The translations under genes and the position numbers were made by a program. A stretch of DNA of 64,000 bases from Klebsiella aerogenes KCTC 2190 (GTDB taxonomy: Bacteria; Pseudomonadota; Gammaproteobacteria; Enterobacterales; Enterobacteriaceae): the NCBI RefSeq assembly GCF_000215745.1, contig NC_015663.1, positions 3,100,001 through 3,164,000 on the forward strand, in the 5' to 3' direction. The notes below the pieces were generated by a model. The model did no database searches and was not told the origin of the DNA. It was given only the letters and a program-made list of their open reading frames with translations. Position 1 is the first letter of the stretch. Each line of letters starts with the position of its first letter. Below are positions 9,733 to 20,043 of the stretch, in pieces.

Positions 9733-10404
9733 TTATTCTGACTCCGTATTATTCACCAGCATGTAGCCAAAGCCGCGGACGGTGCGGATCCGCGCTTTAC
9801 CAATCTTGTCGCGCAGATTATGGATATGCACTTCGAGGGTATTGGTGGCCGGTTCGTTATCCCAGCTGTAGATATCATTGTAGAGAATTTCGCGATGTAC
9901 CGGGCTGCCGGCCTTCATCAACAGGCGCGAGAGCAGAGCATACTCTTTTGGCGTCAGCTCCAGCGATTCGCCGGCCAGCCACACCTGACGACGGGTAACA
10001 TTAAGGCGCAGGTTGCCGACGGTCAGCTCATTATCGCCCTGATTATTATGGCGACGCAGCAGCGCGCGAATGCGGGCGTTGAGCTCTTCAAGCGCGAAAG
10101 GTTTCACCAGGTAATCGTCAGCGCCGGTATCCAGCCCGCTGATGCGGTCGCCCACGGTATCGCGGGCGGTGAGGATTAACACCGGTTGGGTGAATTTCTC
10201 CCGGCGCATACGCGCCAGGAAATGCAGACCGTCTTCATCCGGCAGGCCCAGGTCGAGCACCACCAGACTGTAATGGTTGCTGGCTAACGACAGCGCGGCT
10301 TCGTGAGCGGTGGCGACGCCATCGCAGACATAGCCTTCGCTTTGCATGGCCAGAATTAACCCTTGTAACAGGAGCGCATCGTCTTCAATGACTAAGATTT
10401 TCAT
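9733..10404 (-). CDS. pmrA: Response regulator PmrA (BasR)
   Basis: PmrA is an OmpR-type regulator that switches on lipid A modification genes. Of its 223 residues, the receiver domain has acidic residues at positions 8-9 and the phospho-acceptor Asp51 ([12 protein letters not shown]). A conserved lysine sits in [11 protein letters not shown] near 100. The C-terminal winged helix ends [10 protein letters not shown]. Its start overlaps the eptA stop by 4 bases. PmrA boxes lie before both eptA and the small gene at 8560, so the operon is probably self-activating. Confidence 0.95.
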   Translation of the reverse strand: MKILVIEDDALLLQGLILAMQSEGYVCDGVATAHEAALSLASNHYSLVVLDLGLPDEDGLHFLARMRREKFTQPVLILTARDTVGDRISGLDTGADDYLVKPFALEELNARIRALLRRHNNQGDNELTVGNLRLNVTRRQVWLAGESLELTPKEYALLSRLLMKAGSPVHREILYNDIYSWDNEPATNTLEVHIHNLRDKIGKARIRTVRGFGYMLVNNTESE

Positions 10405-12044
10405 CTGCCGGTCTCTCTACATGGCGTTAAAAGGTCGTCTTTTGCCTGATACTCGCGGGTGTCTACCCCGAGCAGGCCAAGCAGGGTAGAGAACAGATTA
10501 TCTTGTGAATAATCGTTCGTCTTCGCCTGCTGTTGCAAACACTGGCTGGATACGCCATAGCGTTGCTGATAATCCGGCGACAACCACAGCAGCATCGGCA
10601 CGTGTTTTTGCGTATCGGGCGCTATGGAGTACGGCAGGCCATGCAGATACACGCCATCTTCACCCAGCGATTCGCCGTGGTCAGACAAATACACCAGACT
10701 GGTGGTGAATCTATCTTGTTTTGATTGCAGCAATTTTATCGCTTTATCAACCACATAGTCGACGTACAAAATGGTGTTGTCGTAGGTATTGGTCAACTGT
10801 TGTTGCGTACAACTTTGGATTTCATTGGTATCGCAGGTCGGGGTGAATTTTTTGAATTCAGCCGGGTAGCGATTGTAATAGGTCGGGCCATGACTACCAA
10901 TGGTGTGCAGAACGATAATGCCATCCTGCTGTAAATTATCGATATAGCTATCAAGATTATGGAACAGCACGTCATCGTAGCACTCGCCATCAATGCACTC
11001 GCCGCTGAGGTTCAGGTTGGTGACGTTCTGATGCGGTACGCGGTCACAGGCGCCTTTACAGCCGCCATCGTTGTCGTTCCATAGCACCTGAACACCGGCG
11101 CGCTGCAAAATATCCAGAACGCCTTCCTGATGGTGCGCCAGTTCTTCATCGTAATGCGCGCGCGGCATATTGGAGAACATGCAGGGGACGGAAACCGCGG
11201 TTGCGGTGCCGCAGGAGGTGGTTTTCGGGAAGTACACCACGTCGTCCTGCTTCAGGCGCGGGTTAGTTTCGCGATCGTAGCCGCCCAGCGAGAAATTCTC
11301 GGCGCGCGAGGTTTCGCCCAGCACCACGATGGTCAGATTTTTACGCGCGCCGTTATGCATCACCGCTTTCTGTTTGGCATCTTCGCCGATCTTCACCAGC
11401 GGCAGGTTATCCATCCGGTTATGCGCATACCACGAGTTCAGCGCCACAATGCTGTTGGATGGGCTTAAAGATTTCACCAGCTCCTTATTGTTACGGAACA
11501 CCGAGGCGTAATCTTTGTAGAACAGCGCCGCCACCAGCACAATGAGCAGCGCTGAAACGGCGATATTGAGCAGGCGCATCGCTGCGCCGCGCCAGAAAGA
11601 GGCCGGTTTGCGAACTTTAATCCACCAGGCAACCAGAACCATCAATAGCCCGGAGAGACCCAGCACGATGACCATTTGCGTCGACAGCAGGGCAAAACTT
11701 TCCGCAGGCGTCGTATCGAAGATATTGGCGATCATCGAACGATCGATCACCACGCCGAAGGTCCAGATAAAGTACTGCGCCGAGGCGCTCAGCAGAATAA
11801 ACAGGCTGATGACTACCCGGTCGAGCTTTAAGAACGAGGCGAGGGTGGTGATGATGTTCATCACGCTAATTGCCACGATCGGCATGCTAAGGAAAACCAG
11901 CCAGTTATGGAGATTGTTTACCGGCAGTAGCGGGAAAACCTGGCGATAAAAGGCCAGGTTAAGAAAGATACCGATATAACAGGCAAAGAGAGTCAAATAA
12001 GCCGTGCGGCTGAGTACCGGCCGACGTAAAGAAATAAACGACAT
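10401..12044 (-). CDS. eptA: Lipid A phosphoethanolamine transferase EptA (PmrC)
   Basis: EptA adds phosphoethanolamine to lipid A phosphates in the outer face of the inner membrane, lowering negative charge and polymyxin binding. The 547 residues equal E. coli EptA. About five N-terminal transmembrane segments (residues 15-180) precede a periplasmic alkaline-phosphatase-like domain. The nucleophile Thr245 is in GETSRAENF, and metal ligands are in SDHGESLGE. Several cysteines suit periplasmic disulfides. It is the first gene of eptA-pmrA-pmrB, preceded by a PmrA box. In E. coli K-12 this operon is far from uvrB. Confidence 0.95.
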   Translation of the reverse strand: MSFISLRRPVLSRTAYLTLFACYIGIFLNLAFYRQVFPLLPVNNLHNWLVFLSMPIVAISVMNIITTLASFLKLDRVVISLFILLSASAQYFIWTFGVVIDRSMIANIFDTTPAESFALLSTQMVIVLGLSGLLMVLVAWWIKVRKPASFWRGAAMRLLNIAVSALLIVLVAALFYKDYASVFRNNKELVKSLSPSNSIVALNSWYAHNRMDNLPLVKIGEDAKQKAVMHNGARKNLTIVVLGETSRAENFSLGGYDRETNPRLKQDDVVYFPKTTSCGTATAVSVPCMFSNMPRAHYDEELAHHQEGVLDILQRAGVQVLWNDNDGGCKGACDRVPHQNVTNLNLSGECIDGECYDDVLFHNLDSYIDNLQQDGIIVLHTIGSHGPTYYNRYPAEFKKFTPTCDTNEIQSCTQQQLTNTYDNTILYVDYVVDKAIKLLQSKQDRFTTSLVYLSDHGESLGEDGVYLHGLPYSIAPDTQKHVPMLLWLSPDYQQRYGVSSQCLQQQAKTNDYSQDNLFSTLLGLLGVDTREYQAKDDLLTPCRETGR

Positions 12045-12090
12045 AACGAATACCCGTAGTAGGAGATGTTCGTTATGTTGACAGCGATAT

Positions 12091-12107
12091 TTTAAGACAA
12101 CCTTAAG
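12091..12107 (-). promoter_or_regulatory. PmrA box of the eptA-pmrAB operon
   Basis: Read on the minus strand, this is CTTAAG-GTTGT-CTTAAA, two PmrA half-sites with the right 5-base spacer, ending 47 bases before the eptA start. It suggests direct autoregulation of eptA-pmrA-pmrB. Confidence 0.85.
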
Positions 12108-12153
12108 ATTTTAATCTGAGGCGTCATCTTGTTTAAAAAGTGCCGCTTGAGGA

Positions 12154-13059
12154 TTAACCTAATGCCTGAATAGCCTGCTCCAGCGCCTGGCGTAGCAGCA
12201 CGCGGTCGTGACGATAGGTGACATCACTGGCATCCAGCGCGGTCTGAATCACCAGTCGTTCTTCCATACCCTTAACATCGGCTTTCGGCCCGACGATGGC
12301 GGCATCAATCACTTTTTTGCCAACGTAATGTTCCAGAATAGTCATTCTGTCCGCCAGCGTTAGATTGGCGGCAGGGCTATGTTCCTTACCCAGGTTATCG
12401 ATAAACACCATGGGCGCCGGGGTCCGCCGCAGCGCCTGGGCCATTTCGTCGAGCAGTAAAATGGGCAGCAGGCTGGTGTAGAAGCTCCCTGGCCCAATCA
12501 GGATCAGATCGGCCTCGGCGATGGCCTCAACCGCTTCGCGAGTCGCCGGAACCGGTGGGCTGAGCATCAGTTCCTGCGGGATGTGATCCAGCTGATCGAT
12601 ATTCACTTCGCCATACACTTCATGGCCTTCATGATCGAGCGCCACTAGATCGACCGGTTGCTCCGACATCGGAATCAGGAAAGCATCCACTTTAAGCAGG
12701 TTTCTGATCAAATTGATCGCCTCTAAAGGCCGCACGCTCAGGTGATCCAGCGCCTTTAACATCAGATTTCCGAGGTTATGCCCGGAAAGCTCGCCATTAC
12801 CGCCAAAACGATATTCAAACATCGCGGAAGCGACGCTGGGTTCGGCGATTAATTGATTAATGCAGTTGCGCATATCGCCCCAGGCGATCCCCCCTTCCGA
12901 GCGGCGAATTCGCCCCGTTGATCCGCCGTTATCGGTGGTGGTCACGATGCCGGTCAGGCGTGAGCCGAGCGACGAGAGCGACGACATCACCCGCCCCAAA
13001 CCGTGACCTCCGCCAAGGGCGACGACGCGGTCCAGATCGGCGAAAGTGCGATTGCGCAT
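12154..13059 (-). CDS. ybhK: YvcK/YbhK family protein
   Basis: This 301-residue member of the YvcK (gluconeogenesis factor, CofD-like) family matches E. coli YbhK. The phosphate-binding [12 protein letters not shown] motif is at residues about 12-23, and [13 protein letters not shown] follows near 40. Bacillus YvcK binds UDP-sugars and affects cell shape during gluconeogenic growth; the enterobacterial role is not settled. It is transcribed away from moaA and is adjacent to uvrB in E. coli, but here eptA-pmrAB lies between. Confidence 0.93.
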   Translation of the reverse strand: MRNRTFADLDRVVALGGGHGLGRVMSSLSSLGSRLTGIVTTTDNGGSTGRIRRSEGGIAWGDMRNCINQLIAEPSVASAMFEYRFGGNGELSGHNLGNLMLKALDHLSVRPLEAINLIRNLLKVDAFLIPMSEQPVDLVALDHEGHEVYGEVNIDQLDHIPQELMLSPPVPATREAVEAIAEADLILIGPGSFYTSLLPILLLDEMAQALRRTPAPMVFIDNLGKEHSPAANLTLADRMTILEHYVGKKVIDAAIVGPKADVKGMEERLVIQTALDASDVTYRHDRVLLRQALEQAIQALG

Positions 13060-13200
13060 ACGAATTCCTTCTGTTCAATGTTCGGGTTTAGCGTCTCCGA
13101 TCTACCCCTAAAAGATAATGCCCGGTTTCCGTCAAACTGACCGATATCAATGTTAAAGTGTGATTTTTGGCTATTCTGTACTGAAAATGCAAGATATTAG

Positions 13201-13224
13201 CGATATATAGATGATTATATAGCG
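13201..13224. promoter_or_regulatory. ModE operator upstream of moaA
   Basis: CGATATATA (13201-13209), GATGAT, TATATAGCG (13216-13224) is a near-perfect inverted repeat of the ModE type (TATAT/TATAG arms). ModE-molybdate activates moaA transcription in E. coli from an equivalent site. It is about 190 bases before the moaA start and upstream of the riboswitch. Confidence 0.85.
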
Positions 13225-13277
13225 AAAATGAAAATGGCGAAACCATCGTTAAAGCGCTACTATCGGCATAACCAACT

Positions 13278-13390
13278 AACACTCTAGCCTTGGTACCTGT
13301 GTCGCAAGATATGGTGCTCTGGCCGCGGCAGCCGCGCTGTCGCCAGGGCGTGGAAAGAAATGACCGCGCCTCCCGTACTTGGAAAGGTGT
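13278..13390 (+). ncRNA. Moco (molybdenum cofactor) riboswitch
   Basis: The moaA leader carries the conserved Moco RNA motif. ACACTCTAGCC at the 5' side, GGTGCTCTGGCC in the middle, CGCCAGGGCG, GAAAGAAATGAC and CCTCCCGTACTTGGAAAGG at the 3' side all line up with the E. coli moaA leader. The last segment includes the GGAAAGG ribosome-binding site, so cofactor binding can block translation. A GC-rich variable hairpin (GCGGCAGCCGC, about 13325-13336) fills the peripheral helix. Confidence 0.93.
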
Positions 13391-13392
13391 AT

Positions 13393-14382
13393 ATGGCCTC
13401 ACAGCTTACTGATGCATTTGCGCGTAAGTTTTATTACTTGCGCCTGTCGATTACCGACGTGTGTAACTTTCGTTGCACCTACTGCCTGCCGGACGGCTAC
13501 AAGCCCGGCGCCGTGACCAACAAGGGTTTTCTTAGCGTAGACGAAGTGCGCCGCGTGACGCGCGCTTTTTCCGCCCTTGGCACGGAAAAAGTCCGCCTCA
13601 CCGGCGGCGAACCCTCGTTACGTCGCGACTTTACTGAGATTATTGCCGCCGTGCGTGAAAACAGCGCGATTCGTCAGATCGCGGTGACCACCAACGGTTA
13701 TCGCCTGGCGCGTGATGTCGAACGCTGGCGCGATGCCGGGCTGACGGCGATTAACGTCAGCGTCGATAGCCTCGACGCTCGCCAGTTCCATGCCATCACC
13801 GGTCAGGATAAATTTCAGCAGGTGATGGACGGTATTGACGCCGCCTTTGCCGCCGGCTTTGAAAAGGTTAAGGTCAACACCGTGCTGATGCGTGATGTCA
13901 ACCATCACCAGCTCGACACTTTCCTCGCGTGGATCAAACCTCGCCGTATTCAACTGCGTTTTATTGAGTTAATGGAAACCGGCGAGGGCAGCGACCTGTT
14001 CCGCCGTCACCACATTTCCGGCATGGTGCTGCGCGATGAACTGCTGCGCCGCGGTTGGATCCACCAGATCCGTCAACGAAGCGATGGCCCGGCGCAGGTC
14101 TTTTGTCACCCGGATTACGCCGGTGAAATCGGCTTGATCATGCCGTATGAAAAAGACTTCTGCGCCACCTGTAACCGTCTTCGCGTCTCATCCGTTGGCA
14201 AACTGCACCTGTGTCTGTTCGGCGAAGGCGGCGTAGATCTGCGCGACCTGATGGCCGAGGACGAGCAGCAGGCCGCGCTGGAAGCGCGGATAGCCGAAGC
14301 CTTAACCCATAAAAAGCAGACCCATTTCCTGCACCAGGGCAACACCGGTATTACGCAGAATCTATCGTATATTGGCGGATAA
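13393..14382 (+). CDS. moaA: GTP 3',8-cyclase
   Basis: MoaA is the radical-SAM enzyme that begins molybdopterin synthesis by cyclising GTP; MoaC then makes cPMP. The 329 residues include the N-terminal cluster CNFRCTYC (Cys24, 28, 31), the GGEPSLR motif, a C-terminal cluster near CATCNRLR, and the terminal GG needed for activity. The start at 13393 (MASQLTDAF) matches E. coli and follows the riboswitch-sequestered GGAAAGG. An ATG 11 codons upstream lies within the riboswitch. Confidence 0.96.
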   Translation: MASQLTDAFARKFYYLRLSITDVCNFRCTYCLPDGYKPGAVTNKGFLSVDEVRRVTRAFSALGTEKVRLTGGEPSLRRDFTEIIAAVRENSAIRQIAVTTNGYRLARDVERWRDAGLTAINVSVDSLDARQFHAITGQDKFQQVMDGIDAAFAAGFEKVKVNTVLMRDVNHHQLDTFLAWIKPRRIQLRFIELMETGEGSDLFRRHHISGMVLRDELLRRGWIHQIRQRSDGPAQVFCHPDYAGEIGLIMPYEKDFCATCNRLRVSSVGKLHLCLFGEGGVDLRDLMAEDEQQAALEARIAEALTHKKQTHFLHQGNTGITQNLSYIGG

Positions 14383-14405
14383 TCGTTTTCGAAAGGAGCA
14401 TTCAG

Positions 14406-14918
14406 ATGAGCCAGGCTAGCGCTGAGTTTATCCCGACCCGTATTGCTATTCTTACCGTTTCCAACCGCCGCGGCGAAGAGGACGATACCTCCGGCCACTG
14501 GCTGCGCGATGCGCTGCACGAAGCGGGACATACCCTCGTCGATAAGGCGATTGTGAAAGAGAACCGCTACGCGATTCGCGCCCAGGTTTCGGCGTGGATT
14601 GCCAGCGATGAGGTGCAGGTGGTGTTGATCACCGGTGGTACCGGTTTTACCGATGGCGATCAGGCGCCGGAAGCGCTGCTGCCGCTGTTTGACCGCGAGG
14701 TCGAAGGTTTTGGCGAAGTGTTCCGTATGCTCTCGTTTGAAGAGATAGGCACCTCGACGCTGCAGTCCCGCGCCGTTGCTGGCGTTGCCAACCGCACGCT
14801 GATTTTCGCGATGCCGGGCTCGACCAAGGCCTGCGCCACCGCGTGGGAAAATATTATCGCGCCACAGCTGGATGCGCGCACTCGCCCGTGCAACTTCATT
14901 CCTCATTTAAAGAAATAG
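14406..14918 (+). CDS. moaB: MoaB, molybdenum cofactor protein
   Basis: This is a 170-residue MoCF/MogA-fold protein with the molybdopterin-binding LITGGTGFTDGDQAPEA segment near residues 76-92. It is related to MogA, which adenylylates molybdopterin. In E. coli MoaB is dispensable for cofactor synthesis and its exact role is unclear. AAAGGAG lies upstream of the ATG, and moaC follows after 3 bases. Confidence 0.95.
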   Translation: MSQASAEFIPTRIAILTVSNRRGEEDDTSGHWLRDALHEAGHTLVDKAIVKENRYAIRAQVSAWIASDEVQVVLITGGTGFTDGDQAPEALLPLFDREVEGFGEVFRMLSFEEIGTSTLQSRAVAGVANRTLIFAMPGSTKACATAWENIIAPQLDARTRPCNFIPHLKK

Positions 14919-14921
14919 TTT

Positions 14922-15410
14922 ATGTCACAACTGACCCACATTAACGCCGCGGGCGAAGCCCACATGGTTGACGTCTCCGGCAAAGCGGAAACGGTGCGTG
15001 AGGCGCGCGCTGAGGCTTACGTCGAAATGCAGGCCGCAACGCTTGCGATGATTATCGACGGCAGCCACCATAAAGGCGATGTGTTCGCCACCGCGCGTAT
15101 CGCCGGGATTCAGGCCGCGAAACGTACCTGGGAGCTGATCCCACTGTGTCATCCGCTGATGCTCAGCAAAGTAGAAGTGAACCTGCAGGCGCAGCCGGAG
15201 CATAACCGCGTGCGCATTGAGTCACTCTGCCGCCTGACCGGTAAAACCGGCGTAGAAATGGAAGCGCTGACCGCGGCCTCGGTTGCCGCGCTGACCATCT
15301 ACGACATGTGTAAAGCGGTACAGAAAGATATGGTTATTGGCCCGGTACGTCTGCTGGCGAAAAGCGGCGGCAAGTCCGGCGATTTTAAGGTGGAGGAAGC
15401 CCATGATTAA
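14922..15410 (+). CDS. moaC: Cyclic pyranopterin monophosphate synthase
   Basis: MoaC rearranges the MoaA product, 3',8-cyclo-GTP, into cyclic pyranopterin monophosphate. The 162-residue protein contains the active-site [10 protein letters not shown] motif (near residue 77) and the [21 protein letters not shown] helix region near residue 108. It overlaps moaD by 8 bases, so translation is coupled. Confidence 0.95.
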   Translation: MSQLTHINAAGEAHMVDVSGKAETVREARAEAYVEMQAATLAMIIDGSHHKGDVFATARIAGIQAAKRTWELIPLCHPLMLSKVEVNLQAQPEHNRVRIESLCRLTGKTGVEMEALTAASVAALTIYDMCKAVQKDMVIGPVRLLAKSGGKSGDFKVEEAHD

Positions 15411-15651
15411 CGTCCTGTTTTTTGCCCAGGTGCGCGAACTGGTTGGCACCGATACCCTGACTCTCGACGCCAGCGAATTGCCGACCGTTGAAGCCGTGCG
15501 TCAGCAGCTTGCCGCGCGCGGAGACCGCTGGGCGCTGGCGCTGGAAGAAGGAAAATTGCTGGCGGCGGTCAACCAGACGCTGACCTCGTTTGACCATCCG
15601 GTCGCGAGCGGCGACGAAGTGGCGTTTTTCCCGCCGGTCACCGGGGGCTAA
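15403..15651 (+). CDS. moaD: Molybdopterin synthase small subunit
   Basis: MoaD is a ubiquitin-fold sulfur carrier of 82 residues that ends in the required Gly-Gly (PPVTGG). The terminal glycine is adenylylated by MoeB and thiolated, then inserted into MoaE to donate sulfur to cPMP. I place the start at 15403 ([13 protein letters not shown]), overlapping the moaC end; longer in-frame starts lie wholly inside moaC. One base separates it from moaE. Confidence 0.95.
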   Translation: MINVLFFAQVRELVGTDTLTLDASELPTVEAVRQQLAARGDRWALALEEGKLLAAVNQTLTSFDHPVASGDEVAFFPPVTGG

Positions 15652-15652
15652 G

Positions 15653-16105
15653 ATGACGCAGACTCGTATCGTGGTAAGCCCGGCGCGCTTTTGCGTCGGC
15701 GATGAGTATCCGTGGCTGGCCGAGCGCGATGAAGACGGCGCGGTGGTCACCTTCACCGGCAAAGTACGTAATCACAATCTCGGCGACAGCGTGAAAGCGC
15801 TGACCCTGGAGCACTATCCGGGCATGACCGAAAAATCGCTGGCGGAAATCGTTGAACAGGCGCGGGAGCGTTGGTCGCTTGGCCGGGTGACGGTTATCCA
15901 TCGCATTGGCGAAATGTGGCCGGGCGAAGAGATTGTTTTTGTTGGTGTGACCAGCGCCCACCGCGGCAGCGCCTTCGCCGCCGGCGAGTTCATCATGGAT
16001 TACCTGAAAACCCGAGCGCCGTTCTGGAAACGCGAGGCGACGCCGGATGGCGAACGCTGGGTCGATGCCCGCGACAGCGATCATCAGGCGGCAGAGCGCT
16101 GGTAG
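15653..16105 (+). CDS. moaE: Molybdopterin synthase catalytic subunit
   Basis: MoaE is the 150-residue catalytic subunit that converts cPMP to molybdopterin using thiocarboxylated MoaD. Visible signatures are FTGKVRNHN near residue 37, LEHYPGM, HRIGEMWPGE, and the active-site lysine region YLKTRAPFWKRE near 118. It is the last moa gene. ybhL follows after 44 bases with its own GGAG site. Confidence 0.95.
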   Translation: MTQTRIVVSPARFCVGDEYPWLAERDEDGAVVTFTGKVRNHNLGDSVKALTLEHYPGMTEKSLAEIVEQARERWSLGRVTVIHRIGEMWPGEEIVFVGVTSAHRGSAFAAGEFIMDYLKTRAPFWKREATPDGERWVDARDSDHQAAERW

Positions 16106-16149
16106 TGTGATACGCTTACTGAGAGAAACTTGTTAATCAGGAGATAGTC

Positions 16150-16854
16150 ATGGACAGATTCCCTCGTTCCGATTCCATTGTTCAGAGCCGCAGCGGCCTG
16201 CAGACCTACATGGCGCAGGTTTACGGCTGGATGACGGTCGGGTTGTTGTTAACCGCGTTTATCGCGTGGTTTGCGGCGAATACCCCGGCGGTCATGATGT
16301 TCGTCTTTTCAAGCAAAATCACTTTCTTCGGGCTGATCATCGCCCAACTGGCGCTGGTGTTTGTGCTCTCGGGGATGGTGCAGCGCTTAAGCGCGGGTAT
16401 GGCGACGACGCTGTTTATGCTTTATTCGGCGTTAACAGGGCTAACGTTAGCGAGCATCTTTATTGTTTATACCTATTCGTCTATCGCCAGCACTTTTGTG
16501 GTGACCGGCGGGATGTTCGGGGCGATGAGCCTGTATGGTTACACCACTAAGCGCGATCTGAGCGGCTTCGGCAGCATGCTGTTTATGGGGCTGATTGGTA
16601 TCGTGCTGGCGTCGCTGGTTAACCTGTGGCTGAAGAGCGAAGCGCTGATGTGGGCGGTAACCTACATTGGTGTGCTGGTGTTTGTCGGCCTGACCGCCTA
16701 CGACACCCAGAAGCTGAAAAACATCGGCGAGCAGATTGATACCCGCGATAGCGCCACGCTGCGTAAATACTCGATTCTCGGCGCCTTAACGCTGTATCTG
16801 GACTTCATCAACCTGTTCCTGATGCTGCTGCGTATCTTCGGCAACCGCCGTTAA
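16150..16854 (+). CDS. ybhL: YbhL, Bax inhibitor-1 family membrane protein
   Basis: The product is a 234-residue inner membrane protein with seven predicted transmembrane segments, of the BI-1/YccA/TMBIM family. Relatives form pH-sensitive calcium leak channels; the E. coli role is undefined. The conserved family C-terminus is present (YDTQKLKN, then ALTLYLDFINLFLMLLR). The length equals E. coli YbhL. AGGAGA sits just upstream. The neighbouring E. coli paralogue ybhM is absent here; a REP element follows instead. Confidence 0.92.
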   Translation: MDRFPRSDSIVQSRSGLQTYMAQVYGWMTVGLLLTAFIAWFAANTPAVMMFVFSSKITFFGLIIAQLALVFVLSGMVQRLSAGMATTLFMLYSALTGLTLASIFIVYTYSSIASTFVVTGGMFGAMSLYGYTTKRDLSGFGSMLFMGLIGIVLASLVNLWLKSEALMWAVTYIGVLVFVGLTAYDTQKLKNIGEQIDTRDSATLRKYSILGALTLYLDFINLFLMLLRIFGNRR

Positions 16855-16860
16855 TATCAT

Positions 16861-16892
16861 CCCGGATAGCGGCGCGATGCGCCTTATCCGGG
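16861..16892. repeat. REP element between ybhL and ybhN
   Basis: CCCGGATA (16861-16868) and TATCCGGG (16885-16892) are complementary arms around a GGCGCGATGCGCC centre. It lies between the convergent ybhL and ybhN genes, a common REP location, and could form 3'-end hairpins for both transcripts. Confidence 0.8.
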
Positions 16893-16947
16893 CTACCAAT
16901 CCAGGCAATCCGCAAAAATATCGCCCGGTAAGCGCAACCGGGCCGTT

Positions 16948-17913
16948 TCATCCGCGGGCCAGCTTGCGCTCGTTTTTCTGCCGCAGCTTTTTCGCCCGAC
17001 TCTCCAGCACCAGATAGGCGATGGTCGCCAGCAGCAGCGGCAGAAAATAGTACAGCGCGCGCCACGCCAGCAGAGCGGCAATTATCGCCCCCTTCGAAAT
17101 CGACTCGCCGGAGAGCATGGCGATAAACACCGCCTCCAGCACGCCAATCCCGGCGGGAATATGAACGATAACGCCGGCGATACTGCTCACCAGCAGCACG
17201 CCCAGCACCAGAAAATAGTTAATCTCGCTGCCCAGTAGCAGCCAGATAATCGCCCCCATCACCATCCAGTTCGCCGCTGAAATCCCTATCTGTAGTAGAG
17301 CGAAACGAAAAGAGGGCAGCACCAACCGCTGTCCCTTAATCGTCATGTGGCGGCGTTTGGCGAAGGCGCAACCGAAAAGATAGATCAGGGTTAAAAGCAG
17401 CAGAACGCCGCCAATAATACGCAGCGTGGTTTGACTGATGTACCAGTGCGGCGGCAACGTCACCAGATTCGCGGTGAAAATGACGCCGCCCAGTAGAATA
17501 TAGCCCAACCAGTTGGTGGTAATGCTAAGCGAGAAAATACGGGTAATAGTGCCGCCGTTCAGCCCCAGCCGCGAGTACAACCGATAGCGCATCCCGATCC
17601 CGCCGACCCAGGTGCTGAGCGTCAGGTTAAAGGCGTAGCAGATAAACGACACCAGCATCACCTGTTTTTTTGCCAGCTTGTGGCCGCACCAGGCTCGCCC
17701 GAGCAGATCGTAGCAGCCATAAATCAGGTAGCTGACGATAACCAACCCAACGGCGCTAAATAGCGCCAGACGATCGTAGCCGCGGATGACCTTCCATACA
17801 TCCTGCCAGTCGACCTTTTGCGCATAAATTACCAGCAATACGATGACGGCGATAAAAAAGAGCGCGGTCAGCACTCTTTTCGCCATCCGCCAGCGGGGAT
17901 GCGATTTGCTCAT
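16948..17913 (-). CDS. ybhN: YbhN, UPF0104/LPG flippase-like membrane protein
   Basis: This is a 321-residue inner membrane protein with about eight hydrophobic segments, of the YbhN/UPF0104 family (related to the N-terminal flippase-like domain of MprF). Conserved motifs visible are GGIGMRYRLY and HIPAGIGVLEA. It overlaps clsB by 4 bases and closes the ybhP-clsB-ybhN operon. That neighbourhood suggests a role in phospholipid handling. Transport activity is not shown for the E. coli protein. Confidence 0.9.
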   Translation of the reverse strand: MSKSHPRWRMAKRVLTALFFIAVIVLLVIYAQKVDWQDVWKVIRGYDRLALFSAVGLVIVSYLIYGCYDLLGRAWCGHKLAKKQVMLVSFICYAFNLTLSTWVGGIGMRYRLYSRLGLNGGTITRIFSLSITTNWLGYILLGGVIFTANLVTLPPHWYISQTTLRIIGGVLLLLTLIYLFGCAFAKRRHMTIKGQRLVLPSFRFALLQIGISAANWMVMGAIIWLLLGSEINYFLVLGVLLVSSIAGVIVHIPAGIGVLEAVFIAMLSGESISKGAIIAALLAWRALYYFLPLLLATIAYLVLESRAKKLRQKNERKLARG

Positions 17914-19154
17914 AGCGGATTGTCTCTGGTTTGCGTTTCTACACGATCCTGGGTTTCAATTTCCGGCTGCACCGGCGGGCTGACCCTGGCTAACTGCGGG
18001 GTATGCGCCGGCAGCCAACCGACCCAGGCGGGGAAGTGGCGCAGAAAGTGGAAAGCCAGCACGCTGACGCCGAGCCGCCACCAGTTACGTTTTGGCAGCA
18101 TGGATTTATCTATCTGCTGGCAGTCCCTGGCGATAAGGCCGTTGAGGTTATCACGCAGGGTCTGATTGAACTCTCGGTCGTGGATAATAAGGTTGGCCTC
18201 CAGATTCAGCGACAGACTCAGCGGGTCGAGATTACTTGAACCGACGGTGGCCCAGTGGTCGTCCGCCAGCGCAACCTTGCCATGCAGCGGACGGCGGCGG
18301 TATTCATACACCTGAACGCCGCCTTTAATCAGGTAGTGGTACAGCAGGTGGGCGCCAAACTTAACAATCGGAATATCCGGCTCGCCCTGGACAATCAGCT
18401 TCACCCGTACGCCGCGCCGCGCGGCATTGCGCATCGCGTGCAGCAGACGGTAGCCGGGAAAGAAATAGGCGTTGGCGATGATGACCTCGCGGCGGGCGCT
18501 GGTCAGCATTTTCAGATAGTGACGTTCAATATCGTCACGATGTTCATGGTTATCGCGCCAGATAAACAGCGCCTGCGCTTCGCCAGGGGTTTGGTTAATT
18601 TCCGGCTGATGCCGACGGCGTCGCCACCAGCGGCGGGCTGCCTCGCTGGTGGGCAGGTTCTCCAGTTCGAATTGGAGAATATCGAGCACCACCGGCCCTT
18701 CAACCTGTACGGCATAATCCTGTTTCGCCTCCGGTCCGTAATCGCTCATGTGCTCGGCAGAGTAGTTAATGCCGCCAACAAACGCGGTTGTGTCGTCAAT
18801 CACCACGATTTTTCGATGCATGCGGCGGAATAAATTGGTACGCATACCCATTAGCCGGGGGCGCGGATCGTAGTAGCGGAAGACCACGCCAGCGGCGGTG
18901 AGTTCGCCGACAAACTCATCGCTGAGGTCCGGCGAGCCGTAGCCGTCGAGCAGCACTTCCACCTGAATACCCCGGCGGGCGGCTTTCAGTAGCACCGCAT
19001 GCAGTCGCCAGCCCACCTCGTCTTCAAACCAGATAAAGGATTCAAGGATCACCTTGCGCTGCGCGCGGCCAATGGCGGCGAATAACGCCGGATAATACTG
19101 GTCGCCATTCTCCAGTAGGGTAATACGATTGCCTTCCTGCCAGCGACATTTCAC
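17910..19154 (-). CDS. clsB: Cardiolipin synthase B
   Basis: ClsB makes cardiolipin and other phosphatidyl compounds by phosphatidyl transfer. The 414-residue phospholipase-D superfamily protein has two HKD motifs: [19 protein letters not shown] near residue 113 and [20 protein letters not shown] near 292. It lacks the N-terminal membrane anchors of ClsA, as expected. A basic, amphipathic C-terminal region may bind the membrane. It is flanked by ybhP and ybhN with 4-base overlaps at both ends. Confidence 0.94.
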   Translation of the reverse strand: MKCRWQEGNRITLLENGDQYYPALFAAIGRAQRKVILESFIWFEDEVGWRLHAVLLKAARRGIQVEVLLDGYGSPDLSDEFVGELTAAGVVFRYYDPRPRLMGMRTNLFRRMHRKIVVIDDTTAFVGGINYSAEHMSDYGPEAKQDYAVQVEGPVVLDILQFELENLPTSEAARRWWRRRRHQPEINQTPGEAQALFIWRDNHEHRDDIERHYLKMLTSARREVIIANAYFFPGYRLLHAMRNAARRGVRVKLIVQGEPDIPIVKFGAHLLYHYLIKGGVQVYEYRRRPLHGKVALADDHWATVGSSNLDPLSLSLNLEANLIIHDREFNQTLRDNLNGLIARDCQQIDKSMLPKRNWWRLGVSVLAFHFLRHFPAWVGWLPAHTPQLARVSPPVQPEIETQDRVETQTRDNPL

Positions 19155-19912
19155 AGATGTATCTCCACGCTCAGGGGCGCATGATCGGACAGATGCCGCC
19201 AGTGTTTAAGCGCCAGCGCCTTCGGATGGCTGGCATGTGCATTCTTAACGTAAATACGATCGAGGCGCAGCAGCGGGAAAGCGACCGGAAAGGTGCGTAG
19301 CGGCCGCCCGCGGACGCGGGTAAAAATCTCCTCAAGCCCTGCCTGCGCTTTTAAGGGCTGATTAGCCTGCTGGCGCCAGTCGTTGAAGTCGCCTGCCACC
19401 ACCACCGGATCGCCTGCCGGTAGCGTATTGACCCACTCTGCCAGCATCGTTAACTGTGCCTGCCGCTGGTGCGCGCGAAGACCGAGATGCACGCAGATAA
19501 CGTGGATCGTCACGCCGCTGTGCGGAGGTACGATGCGACAGTAAAGCAGGCCGCGTTTTTCGCCATTGCCGACCGAGATATCGCGATTTTCATAGTATTC
19601 AATGGGAAAGCGCGACAGTACGGCATTGCCGTGATGGCCTTCCGGATAGACCGCGTTGCGCCCGTAGGCGTAATCGCTCCACATGGTGTCGGCAAGAAAC
19701 TCGTAATGGGTGGTATCAGGCCAGTTTTCGATATGCAAAGGGTGCACTTCGTGCGCACCCATCACTTCCTGTAGGCAAACTATGTCGGCGCTGACGCTGC
19801 GAACGGCCTCGCGCAATTCGGGCAAAATAAAACGCCGATTAAACGTCGTAAAGCCCTTGTGGGTGTTAATTGTCAGCACGTTCACCGAAATTCGCGACGT
19901 TGGCTTAGCCAT
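19151..19912 (-). CDS. ybhP: YbhP, endonuclease/exonuclease/phosphatase family protein
   Basis: This 253-residue protein has the EEP (DNase I-like) fold. Motifs in order are [30 protein letters not shown] and the terminal [11 protein letters not shown], which supply the catalytic Glu, Asp, Asn and His. No signal peptide is visible. The substrate is unknown. Its place at the head of the operon with clsB and ybhN hints at a phosphodiester substrate linked to lipid metabolism, which is inference. Confidence 0.9.
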   Translation of the reverse strand: MAKPTSRISVNVLTINTHKGFTTFNRRFILPELREAVRSVSADIVCLQEVMGAHEVHPLHIENWPDTTHYEFLADTMWSDYAYGRNAVYPEGHHGNAVLSRFPIEYYENRDISVGNGEKRGLLYCRIVPPHSGVTIHVICVHLGLRAHQRQAQLTMLAEWVNTLPAGDPVVVAGDFNDWRQQANQPLKAQAGLEEIFTRVRGRPLRTFPVAFPLLRLDRIYVKNAHASHPKALALKHWRHLSDHAPLSVEIHL

Positions 19913-20043
19913 AATTCTCCAGTTAATGTCACTTTCCTGAATAAAATAGTGTAGTAGACGTCACAAAAAGATGCGGTGATACGGAATTTTCCGTAAAGTG
20001 CGGTACTCTGAGTAACAGAGAAAAATCCTTCAGGAGAGAAGCC

